This document shows, piece by piece, positions 26,195-33,274 of a DNA stretch of 48,997 nt; the first letter of the stretch is position 1, and each line of letters starts with the position of its first letter. The notes beneath the pieces were generated by a model. That model did not search any database. It saw only the letters and a list, made by a program, of their open reading frames with translations, and was not told the DNA's origin. This stretch comes from Roseiarcus fermentans (GTDB lineage Bacteria; Pseudomonadota; Alphaproteobacteria; Rhizobiales; Beijerinckiaceae), in assembly GCF_003315135.1 (NCBI RefSeq), contig NZ_QNRK01000049.1, positions 1-48,997 of the forward strand. Reading direction: 5' to 3'. A program made the position numbers and the translations under genes.

Positions 26195-26825
26195 TGTCAC
26201 GCCGGGCGTCGGCTTCACGGCCGGGAAGCGCTTCCGCCGCCTCCCATGGGTCGCGGCGGTCGAAATTCATGCGCACGTAGCCGCGCGGGCTGGCCGGGCC
26301 GCCGAAGCCGATCTCGCTCCAGGCCGACGGGTGGGCGTAGTAGGCGCCGAGGACGTCGTGCAGCAGGCGCGCGCGGAAGAATTCCGCAGGCGGCATGTCG
26401 CCCCAGGCGTCGCTGCGCGCCTCTCCCCGCTGCGCCGCCTTCAGGACCTCGTCCTGGGCGTCGGGCGCGAGCGCGTGGAAGCGGGCCCCGAGGCGGGCCT
26501 GCGCCTCCGCGTCGATCGCCCGCACCCCGCGCCGCCACGCCTCGCGCTGAGGCGGCATGCTGGCGTGGCGGTAGCCGTCGCGATCGTCGGCCGCGAGCTT
26601 GGCGTCGATCATCGCGGCGACCGGCGCGGGACGGGCGCGGTCCCGAGGTTGCGGGACGATCCGGCCGCAGATCGCCTGCACGGTCGGCCATTCGTCGTCG
26701 GAAAAGAAGCGGCGGGCGGCGAGCGGGATCGCCATCCGGGCGTCGATCGCCCGCCTCGTCTGGTCGTTCCAGGACGGCGTGTCGCGCTTGGCGAGCACGT
26801 CATAGCCGGGATAGCGCTCACGCAT
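26178..26825 (-). CDS. Gluconate 2-dehydrogenase subunit 3 family protein
   Basis: The 215-residue protein shows RRFFSDDEWPTVQAICGRIVPQ, the typical start of the subunit 3 (gamma) family, and a long helical body with FFRARLLHDVLGAYYAHPS and WSEIGFGGPASPRGY. These small subunits bind and help export or stabilise the GMC flavoprotein. Most carry a Tat signal; here no clear twin-arginine plus hydrophobic segment is seen. It overlaps the membrane-protein gene by eight bases upstream and the GMC gene downstream. Confidence 0.82.
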   Translation of the reverse strand: MRERYPGYDVLAKRDTPSWNDQTRRAIDARMAIPLAARRFFSDDEWPTVQAICGRIVPQPRDRARPAPVAAMIDAKLAADDRDGYRHASMPPQREAWRRGVRAIDAEAQARLGARFHALAPDAQDEVLKAAQRGEARSDAWGDMPPAEFFRARLLHDVLGAYYAHPSAWSEIGFGGPASPRGYVRMNFDRRDPWEAAEALPGREADARRDNASVR

Positions 26826-27762
26826 CGTTCGCCTCCATGAGCGAAAGCGCCGCCAGCCCGATCAGCGCCAGGCCGAGGAAGCTCGGCGGCGCCGGCACGG
26901 GCGGGCCGTTCAACAGGTTCTGGCTCAGGTTGCGGAAGCCGCCCATGTTGCGGGAGACGCCGAACAGGTGAAACCCGACCCCGGCGACGCCGACGGCGGC
27001 GGTCGCGACGAGACCGACGCGCGCCGCTCTCCTCAGCGCCGGCGCTGGCTTCAGCGCCGCGGCCGCGAGGAGCCCGGCGGCGACCGGCGGGATCGTCACC
27101 GGCAGGGCCATCGCGGGATTGTGATAGGCGCCGCGGAAGTGCAGCAGCCCCGCTTCGGCGGCCGTGCCGATCAGCCCGCCGGCCGCGGTCGCGGCGAGCA
27201 GGCGGCCGGCCGGCCAGCCGAACAACGTGCGCGAATCGCCCGCGAGCCGCACCGCGCAGCGGCCGAAGAACCCCGACAGCGCCAGCGCGAAGGGCGCGCC
27301 GACCGGGGCGGCGTAGAACAGGTTGAGCCACGACAGGCCGCCCGGCCGCTTGCCGATGTTGAAGGCGTGGAAGCCGAGGCCGGCGACCCCGGTCGCGGCG
27401 GCAGCCGCCTGCACCGCGTCGAGCAACGGCAGCGGCGCCCGCGCGCCGAACGTCGCCGGCGCGTTGGTCGCGAGCGACAGCGTCGCGCTGACCAGCGGCG
27501 CGACCATCGCCTTGTTGTGGAACGAGCCGCGATAATGTTCGAGCGCGCTGTCGGCCAGCACGGAGAGCGCCAGAACGCCGGCGCCGAGGTGGACCGTCCG
27601 CCCGGCGCGCTCCTCGGCGGCGTCGCGGACGGTTTCTTCCGCGACCCGGCGCTCCCGCAGCCCCGGTCGATGACCGCCGTCGCCTCCGGCGACTGCAGGC
27701 CATTCGCCGAACGTCGAAACCCCGACGGCTTCCGGCGTCCGCGGTCGCACGAGCGTCGTCAT
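26818..27762 (-). CDS. Internally duplicated multi-pass membrane protein of the GMC operon
   Basis: The 314-residue protein has about eight hydrophobic segments after a roughly 55-residue hydrophilic start. It consists of two tandem halves. The first has HYRGSFHNKAM at residues 76-86, GFHAFNIGKRPGG at 130-142 and NLFYAAPVGAP at 147-157; the second has HFRGAYHNPAM at 208-218, GFHLFGVSRNMGG at 263-275 and NLLNGPPVPAP at 282-292, a period of about 133 residues. The paired histidines could bind heme, quinone or metal; this is inference. It starts in an ATGA overlap with the MR/MLE gene and has a GGAGGA site. I know no named family for it. Confidence 0.75.
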   Translation of the reverse strand: MTTLVRPRTPEAVGVSTFGEWPAVAGGDGGHRPGLRERRVAEETVRDAAEERAGRTVHLGAGVLALSVLADSALEHYRGSFHNKAMVAPLVSATLSLATNAPATFGARAPLPLLDAVQAAAAATGVAGLGFHAFNIGKRPGGLSWLNLFYAAPVGAPFALALSGFFGRCAVRLAGDSRTLFGWPAGRLLAATAAGGLIGTAAEAGLLHFRGAYHNPAMALPVTIPPVAAGLLAAAALKPAPALRRAARVGLVATAAVGVAGVGFHLFGVSRNMGGFRNLSQNLLNGPPVPAPPSFLGLALIGLAALSLMEANDA

Positions 27763-28871
27763 GGCCGTCCTCCGATGCGGAAACGTTCGGCGTCCGCCGC
27801 CTTGAATTCGAGCCCATGGCCGGGGCGTGAAAGGTCCGGCGCGATGGCGCCGCCGCAGGGCCTCGGCGCCCCGTCGAACAGCATCTGTTCGATCCGCACG
27901 TGGTCGTGGAACCATTCGAGGCGCCTCAGGCGCGGCGCCGCGCAGGCGACGTGGCGGTGGAGCGAGGGGGCGCAATGGCCGGAGAGGTCGGTGTGGTGCG
28001 CCTCGGCCAGCGCGCCGACCTCCAGAAAGGCCGAGACGCCGCCGCAGCGGGTGACGTCGGCCTGCAGGACGTCGACGGCGTGCGCCTCGAGCAGGATGCG
28101 GGCGTCGTCGAGGTCGTAGACGTATTCGCCCGCCGCCACCTCCATGCCGGGGGGCGTGCGTTGGCGCACGAGCCTCAGTCCCGGCGGGTCGTCCGAGGTC
28201 ACCGGCTCCTCGAACCAGCGGATGTCGGCCTCGGCGCTGGCGGCGGCGAAGCGCAAGGCCTGCTTGGCCGAAAAGGCGCCGTTGGCGTCGACGAACAGCT
28301 GCCGGTCGCCGATCGCGCGCCTGGCCGCCAGCGCCCGCGCCGGGTCCCGCTCGGGATCGCTGCCGATCTTCATCTTGACGAAGCGGCAGCCGTCGCGCTC
28401 GACCCAGCCCGACAGCTGGTCGGCGAGCCTCGCGTCGGAATAGCTGGTGAAGCCGCCGCTGCCGTAGATCGGAACGGCGTTGCGGCAGCGGCCGAGCAGG
28501 GTCGCGAGCGCGACCCCGAACCGGCGCGCCTTGAGGTCCCAGAGCGCGCAGTCGAGCGCCGAGACGGCGCAGGCGGCGAGTCCCGAGCGGCCGAGGTTCC
28601 TCACCGCGCGCAGGAGCGCGAGCCGGCGGGCGGGAATGTCGAACGCGTCCTGCCCGTCGAGGACTTTCGCCGCCAGCGTCGCGATCAGCGGCGCGACGCT
28701 CGCGCCGGCGTAGGTGTAGCCGAGGCCGGTGTCGCCGCCGGCCGCGACGTGGACGACGACCAGCGTCGTCGCGTCCCACGCGAACGTGCCGTCGGCCTCC
28801 GGCGCGTCGGTCGGGATGCGGTAGGCCGCCGGCCTGACCTCGGAGATGGGCGCTTCGCCGGATCGGGGCAT
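27759..28871 (-). CDS. Mandelate racemase / muconate lactonizing enzyme family protein
   Basis: This is an enolase-superfamily enzyme. VKMKIG provides the KxK base motif, VDANGAF, FEEPV and AAGEYVY carry the three Mg-ligand acids, and DLSGHCAPSLH supplies a possible histidine base on the other face. That combination is typical of sugar acid dehydratases and racemases of the MR subgroup. Length is 370 residues. It lies 13 bases after the TPP-enzyme gene and overlaps the next gene by four bases. With the GMC dehydrogenase it could form a sugar-acid oxidation and dehydration route; the substrate is unknown. Confidence 0.85.
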   Translation of the reverse strand: MPRSGEAPISEVRPAAYRIPTDAPEADGTFAWDATTLVVVHVAAGGDTGLGYTYAGASVAPLIATLAAKVLDGQDAFDIPARRLALLRAVRNLGRSGLAACAVSALDCALWDLKARRFGVALATLLGRCRNAVPIYGSGGFTSYSDARLADQLSGWVERDGCRFVKMKIGSDPERDPARALAARRAIGDRQLFVDANGAFSAKQALRFAAASAEADIRWFEEPVTSDDPPGLRLVRQRTPPGMEVAAGEYVYDLDDARILLEAHAVDVLQADVTRCGGVSAFLEVGALAEAHHTDLSGHCAPSLHRHVACAAPRLRRLEWFHDHVRIEQMLFDGAPRPCGGAIAPDLSRPGHGLEFKAADAERFRIGGRP

Positions 28872-28884
28872 CGTCGCGGGTCCG

Positions 28885-30672
28885 CTATTGCGTCCCCGGG
28901 AGCACCTTGCTCAGCAATTGCCGCGCGGCGCCCCGGACCAGGCCGACCTCGTCCGGGTCGCCCTTCAGGAGCGTCGAGGTGAGCTTCCTGGCTTCCTCGA
29001 GGGTGATGTGCGGCGGCAGCGGCGGCACCTCGGGATCGGTCTTGACCTCGAGCACCACCGGGCGGTCCGCCGCCAGCGCCTGGTCCCAGGCCGGGCCCAT
29101 GGCGTCGGGATTGTCGACGTAGATCCCCTCGAGGCCGATCAGCTCGGCGAAGCGATGATAGGGCACGTTCGGGATGCGCTGCGAGGCCTCGAATTTCGGG
29201 TCGCCCTCCATCACCCGCTGCTCCCAGGTCACCTGGTTCAGGTCCTCGTTGTTGAAGACGCAGACGATCCAGCGCTTGTCGGTCCAGCTGCGCCAGTATT
29301 TGGCGACGGTGATCAGCTCGGCCATGTTGTTCATCTGCATGGCGCCGTCGCCGACCAGCGCGATCACCGGCCGGTCGGGATGGGCGTATTTGGCGGCGAT
29401 CGCATAGGGCACCGCCGCGCCCATCGAGGCGAGCCCGCCCGACAGCGACGCCATCATGCCGGGGCGCATCTTCAGATCGCGCGCGTACCAGTTGGCGCAC
29501 GAGCCCGAGTCGCTGGTGACGATCGCGCCGTCCGGCAGGCGGGGCGACAGCTCCCAGGTCACCCGCTGCGGGTTGACCGGGTTGGCCGGCTGCATGGCGC
29601 GCGCCTCCAGCGTCTTCCACCAGTCCCCGACCTCGGCCTCGATCGCCTCGCGCCACGCGCCGTTGGTCTTGCGGTTCAGCAGCGGCAGCAGCGCCCTCAG
29701 CGTCTCCCTGGCGTCGCCGACCAGGTTGACCTCCATCGGATAGCGCAGCGACAGCATCTCGGGGGCGATGTCGATCTGCACCCCGCGCGCCTGTCCCTCC
29801 TCCGGCAGGAACTCGGAATAGGGGAAGCCCGAGCCGACCATCAGCAGCGTGTCGCATTCGGTCATCAGGCGATAGCTGGGCTTGGTGCCGAGCATGCCGA
29901 TCGACCCGGTGACGTAAGGTAAATCGTCGGGCAGCGCCGCCTTGCCGAGCAGCGCCTTGGCGACGCCGGCGCGCAGCGTCTCCGCCACCGCGATCACTTC
30001 GTCGCCCGCGCCGAGCGCGCCGGCCCCGACCAGGATCGCGACCTTCTCGCCGGCGTTGAGGACGTCGGCGGCGCGACGCAGGTCGGCTTCGTAAGGCACG
30101 GTGCGGGGAGGCGCGTAGCCGACCCCGGAATGCACCGTGCCGTGCTTGCGCGGAGGGTCTTCGTAGGGCGCGTCCTGGAGGTCGTTAGGCAGCACCAGCG
30201 CCGTCACGCGGCGCTCGCCGAGCGCGATGCGCACCGCCCGGTCGACCAGATGCCGGACCTGCGCCGCCTCGGACGCCTGCTGCACGAAGGCGCCCGCGAC
30301 GTCCTTGTAGAGGCTGACGAGATCGACTTCCTGCTGGTAGTGGCCGCCGAGCGCGTTGCGCGCCTGCTGGCCCGCGATCGCCAGCACCGGCATGTGGTCG
30401 AGCCGGGCGTCGTACATCCCGGTGACCAGATGCGACGCGCCGGGGCCCGAGGTCGCGAGGCAGACGCCGAGACGGCCCGAGAATTTGGCGTAGGCGCTGG
30501 CCATGAAGGCGGCCATCTCCTCATGGCGCGCCTGGATGAATTCGATTTTGCCGTCGGCGCGGTTGAGCGCCTCGATCACGCCGTTGATGCCGTCGCCGGG
30601 ATAGCCGAAAATGGTGCGCACGCCCCAGGCGTGCAGGCGCTCGACGATGAAATCTCCGACGGTCAGGCTCAT
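28885..30672 (-). CDS. Thiamine pyrophosphate-requiring enzyme (pyruvate oxidase/acetolactate synthase superfamily)
   Basis: The 595-residue protein has the three TPP-enzyme domains: an N-terminal PYR domain with the catalytic Glu51 in ARHEEMAAF, a central domain, and a C-terminal PP domain with VGDGAMQMN...NNEDLNQV binding the diphosphate and Mg. It resembles YdaP/pyruvate oxidase-like proteins rather than biosynthetic acetolactate synthase, and no small regulatory subunit gene is nearby. GGGGAGG precedes the ATG. It is the first gene of a six-gene minus-strand operon; the 2-oxo acid it decarboxylates could come from the adjacent MR/MLE enzyme, which is inference. Confidence 0.85.
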   Translation of the reverse strand: MSLTVGDFIVERLHAWGVRTIFGYPGDGINGVIEALNRADGKIEFIQARHEEMAAFMASAYAKFSGRLGVCLATSGPGASHLVTGMYDARLDHMPVLAIAGQQARNALGGHYQQEVDLVSLYKDVAGAFVQQASEAAQVRHLVDRAVRIALGERRVTALVLPNDLQDAPYEDPPRKHGTVHSGVGYAPPRTVPYEADLRRAADVLNAGEKVAILVGAGALGAGDEVIAVAETLRAGVAKALLGKAALPDDLPYVTGSIGMLGTKPSYRLMTECDTLLMVGSGFPYSEFLPEEGQARGVQIDIAPEMLSLRYPMEVNLVGDARETLRALLPLLNRKTNGAWREAIEAEVGDWWKTLEARAMQPANPVNPQRVTWELSPRLPDGAIVTSDSGSCANWYARDLKMRPGMMASLSGGLASMGAAVPYAIAAKYAHPDRPVIALVGDGAMQMNNMAELITVAKYWRSWTDKRWIVCVFNNEDLNQVTWEQRVMEGDPKFEASQRIPNVPYHRFAELIGLEGIYVDNPDAMGPAWDQALAADRPVVLEVKTDPEVPPLPPHITLEEARKLTSTLLKGDPDEVGLVRGAARQLLSKVLPGTQ

Positions 30673-30851
30673 GGCGGCCTCCCCAAATGACGGGCTCGCC
30701 GCTCCTCGCGGCTCGCCGGGTCAATGGCGCTCCGCGACGGTTTGTTCCGCCTCGAACGGCCGGCGCCCGCCTCGTCGCGCCGCGTTTGCCAGCGCAGGGA
30801 CGAGTCGGGCAGGATCGAACGCCGCGCCGCCTTCCGCCGAGAATTCGCGCC

Positions 30852-31439
30852 ATGACTGACAGAAACCCCAGGGTCGACGCCTTCCTCGCCGCGCCCGGCG
30901 CGTGGCGCGCGGAATTCGCGGCGCTGCGGACAATCGCCCTCGACTCCGGGCTGACCGAGGACCTCAAGTGGGGCTGGCCCTGCTACACGCTGGACAAGCG
31001 CAACGTCGTCCTCATGCACGGGTTCAAGGACTATTGCGCGCTTCTGTTTCCCAAGGGCGCCCTGCTCGCCGACCCCGACCATGTCCTCATCCAGCAGACG
31101 GCGAACGTGCAGGCGGCGCGCCAGATCCGCTTCACCGGCGTCGACGAGATCGTCGCCATGGAAGCGGTCTTGCAAGCCTGTATTCGCGAAGCGATCGCGC
31201 TGGAGACGTCGGGCGCGAAGGTCGTGCTCAAGACGGCGGAAGCGTTTACCGTTGCTGACGAGTTCAAGATGGCGCTCGAAGCGAGTGATGAACTGAGAAA
31301 GGCGTTCGACACGCTCACTCCCGGGCGAAGACGGGCCTACCTGCTCCGTTTTTCGTCCGCCAAACAATCGAAAACGCGCTCGGCGCGGGTCGAAAGCGCC
31401 ATCCCCCGGATTCTCGCCGGCAAGGGTCTGGACGATTGA
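30852..31439 (+). CDS. YdeI/OmdA-like protein with DUF1801 domain
   Basis: The 195-residue protein opens with RVDAFLAAPGAWRAEFAALR and contains ALTEDLKWGWPCYTLDKRNV-like and GFKDYCALLFPKGALL segments, which define the DUF1801/YdeI family. The C-terminal FRKAFDTLTPGRRRAY-type segment (KAFDTLTPGRRRAYLLRF) belongs to the YdeI C-terminal helix linked to bacteriocin or antimicrobial-peptide resistance in a few species. I chose the ATG at 30852 because the conserved region begins right after it. It is divergent from the TPP-enzyme operon. Confidence 0.82.
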   Translation: MTDRNPRVDAFLAAPGAWRAEFAALRTIALDSGLTEDLKWGWPCYTLDKRNVVLMHGFKDYCALLFPKGALLADPDHVLIQQTANVQAARQIRFTGVDEIVAMEAVLQACIREAIALETSGAKVVLKTAEAFTVADEFKMALEASDELRKAFDTLTPGRRRAYLLRFSSAKQSKTRSARVESAIPRILAGKGLDD

Positions 31440-31481
31440 AGCGCTCGGGGTCGGGCGTCCTTCGCGGCCAGCGGCGGCCCC

Positions 31482-31591
31482 TGTAGGGCGCGCTCGCCGA
31501 GCGCGCCGGCCGGGTCAGCGACCCGGCCCTACAGAGCCCGGCGGCCTGTGCTCGCTGAGCGCGCCGGCCGGGTCAGCGACCCGGCCCTGCA
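31482..31591. repeat. Structured REP-like element, one full and one partial copy
   Basis: Copy one (31482-31533) is bounded by TGTAGGGC and GCCCTACA and holds two internal perfect palindromes, GGCGCGCTC-GCC-GAGCGCGCC and GGCCGGGTC-AGC-GACCCGGCC. Copy two (31551-31591) repeats the second hairpin with its left flank. It lies between the ends of convergent genes (YdeI-like and WYL regulator), where it may act as a bidirectional transcript end. Confidence 0.7.
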
Positions 31592-31606
31592 ACCGCGGCG
31601 CGCTGC

Positions 31607-32287
31607 TCACAGCCCCTCGTCCCGACGCCAGTCCTTGAGCAACGCTCGCCGGGACTTCGGCGGGCGGGCGGGCAGGACCGCCACCCCGGCCATTCGGTCG
31701 AGGCGGAAGTGCCGGAAGGCCTCGCGCGTCTCGCACCAGGCGGCGAGCATCATCACGGATTCGAAGAAACCGACGGCGACCGGCCAGACGACCCGGTCGG
31801 TCGCCCGCCCCGCCTTGTCGGCGTAGCCGAAGCCGAGCTTGCGCTCCGTCGTCAGCGCCTGGCGCACCAGCGGCAGCGCGGCGCGCTCCGCGTCGCCCGC
31901 TCGGGTCGCGCCGGCGAGCAGGGTCGGCCAGTCGAGCGCGTCCGCCCGGTCGGGCGGCAGGACGGCGGCGATCTTCGCCAGCGCGTCCTGCGCCGCCCGT
32001 GCAAGGGCCTCGTCGCCGCGCCCCTCGACCCAGCGCGCGCCGAGCGCCAGCGCCTCGATCTCCGCCAGCGTGACCATCAGCGGCGGCAATTCGAAGCCGG
32101 CTCTCAGCACGTAACCGAGGCCCGCCTCGCCCTCGATCGCCGCTCCCTGCGCCTGCAGCGTGGCGATGTCGCGATAGAGGGTCCGGAGCGATACGCCGAG
32201 TTCGTCGGCGAGCGCCGCGCCCGGCGTCGGCGCCCGGCGCCGGCGCAGCGCCTGCATGAGGTCGAGCAGCCGGCCGGCGCGCGCCAT
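31607..32287 (-). CDS. YafY-like WYL-domain transcriptional regulator
   Basis: An N-terminal winged HTH (RLLDLMQALRRRRAPTPGAA, then LADELGVSLRTLYRDIATL) is followed by a WYL domain whose core lies near LGFGYADKAGRATDRVVWPV and MLAAWCETREAFRHFRLDRM. Such proteins bind nucleic acid or nucleotide ligands and regulate nearby or DNA-damage genes. Length is 226 residues. The ATG is seven bases after the lipoprotein stop, so it may be co-transcribed with rsmD and the lipoprotein. Confidence 0.85.
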   Translation of the reverse strand: MARAGRLLDLMQALRRRRAPTPGAALADELGVSLRTLYRDIATLQAQGAAIEGEAGLGYVLRAGFELPPLMVTLAEIEALALGARWVEGRGDEALARAAQDALAKIAAVLPPDRADALDWPTLLAGATRAGDAERAALPLVRQALTTERKLGFGYADKAGRATDRVVWPVAVGFFESVMMLAAWCETREAFRHFRLDRMAGVAVLPARPPKSRRALLKDWRRDEGL

Positions 32288-32294
32288 CGGCGCC

Positions 32295-32702
32295 CTATCG
32301 CAGGGCGCCGGCGGCCGCGCAGGTCCAGACCGGGAAGGAGCACTGCCGCCCGGACGGCAGGGCGCGGCCGTCGGGCAGGCGATAGGCCACCTGGCTGACG
32401 CGGCCGTTGGTCATCACCAGCCGCACCTCACAGGGCGCGTCGCGCGCGATGAGGGAAAAATTGGTCCCAACGCTCCAGGGCGGGCTGTCGGTCGTGGTCA
32501 CGCCGAGCGGCCAGCTCCAGATCTCGGTCCCCTCCGCCGGCCGCGTCACTTGCGAAGGCCGGCCCCCCATGCAGGCGAGAACCTCCCGCCCCGACAGGCC
32601 GATCATGGACTGCTGGGCGGTCGGGTCGGTCTGCGGCGCCTCCGTGCAGGCCGGAAGCGCCAGCGCCGCCAGCAGGGCCGCGGTCACGCGCGTTGAGGTC
32701 AC
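32295..32702 (-). CDS. Small lipoprotein
   Basis: The 135-residue protein starts with TSTRVTAALLAALALPAC, a lipoprotein signal with lipobox LPAC. The mature part contains MIGLSGREVLACMGGRPSQV, resembling small SmpA/BamE-like outer-membrane lipoproteins, and four further cysteines. It starts with GTG at 32702 in a GTGA overlap with the rsmD stop, so translation is probably coupled. Function unknown; envelope location follows from the lipobox. Confidence 0.7.
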   Translation of the reverse strand: MTSTRVTAALLAALALPACTEAPQTDPTAQQSMIGLSGREVLACMGGRPSQVTRPAEGTEIWSWPLGVTTTDSPPWSVGTNFSLIARDAPCEVRLVMTNGRVSQVAYRLPDGRALPSGRQCSFPVWTCAAAGALR

Positions 32703-33271
32703 GCTTCGCCCCCCGATTCTTCCCGCCGCAGAATGACGATCCGCGTGTCGCCATAAACCCGTTCGTCGATCGGCGCGAGCCCCGGCGGCGCGATGATCTC
32801 CGCCTTCGCCGCTTCCTCGACCACGCACAGCGCGTCCGCTTCGAGCCAGCCGCCGGCCACGAGGGCGGCGAGCGCCGGGCCCGCGAGGCCCTGCCCGTAG
32901 GGCGGGTCGAGGAAGGCGAGCGCGAACGGCCCGCCGGCCGGCGCGTCGCCGAGTTTCGTCGCGTCCGCCCGCCAGATCCGGGTGACGCCGCCGAGCCCCA
33001 TCGCCTCGACGTTGGCGCGCAGCAGCGCGCGCGCTTCCGCCTCCTTGTCGACCATGAGCGCGAATTTGGCGCCCCGCGACAGCGCCTCGATCGCCAGCGC
33101 CCCCGATCCCGAAAACAGGTCGACCACCCGGCGCCCCTCGATCCGCCCGGGGTAGCGGTGCTCGAGAATGTCGAACATCGACTCGCGCAGGCGGTCGGAG
33201 GTGGGGCGTATGGCGCGCGAACCGGGCGCGGCGAGCGCGCGGCCCCCGAGGCGCCCGCCGACGACGCGCAT
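32699..33271 (-). CDS. rsmD: 16S rRNA (guanine(966)-N(2))-methyltransferase RsmD
   Basis: The 190-residue protein begins MRVVGGRLGGRAL, continues with RPTSDRLRESMFDIL, SAM motif I VVDLFSGSGALAIEALSRG and the catalytic motif DPPY. These are diagnostic for RsmD, which methylates G966 of 16S rRNA. It lies three bases after the pseudouridine synthase gene and overlaps the lipoprotein gene. The tadA / pseudouridine synthase / rsmD neighbourhood is conserved in many alphaproteobacteria. Confidence 0.92.
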   Translation of the reverse strand: MRVVGGRLGGRALAAPGSRAIRPTSDRLRESMFDILEHRYPGRIEGRRVVDLFSGSGALAIEALSRGAKFALMVDKEAEARALLRANVEAMGLGGVTRIWRADATKLGDAPAGGPFALAFLDPPYGQGLAGPALAALVAGGWLEADALCVVEEAAKAEIIAPPGLAPIDERVYGDTRIVILRREESGGEA

Positions 33272-33274
33272 CGG

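Noticed and set aside
24494-26971. Long plus-strand open frame (about 825 codons) opposite the GMC operon
   Set aside because: Its composition is that of a shadow frame, and the minus-strand GMC, subunit 3 and membrane proteins explain the region.
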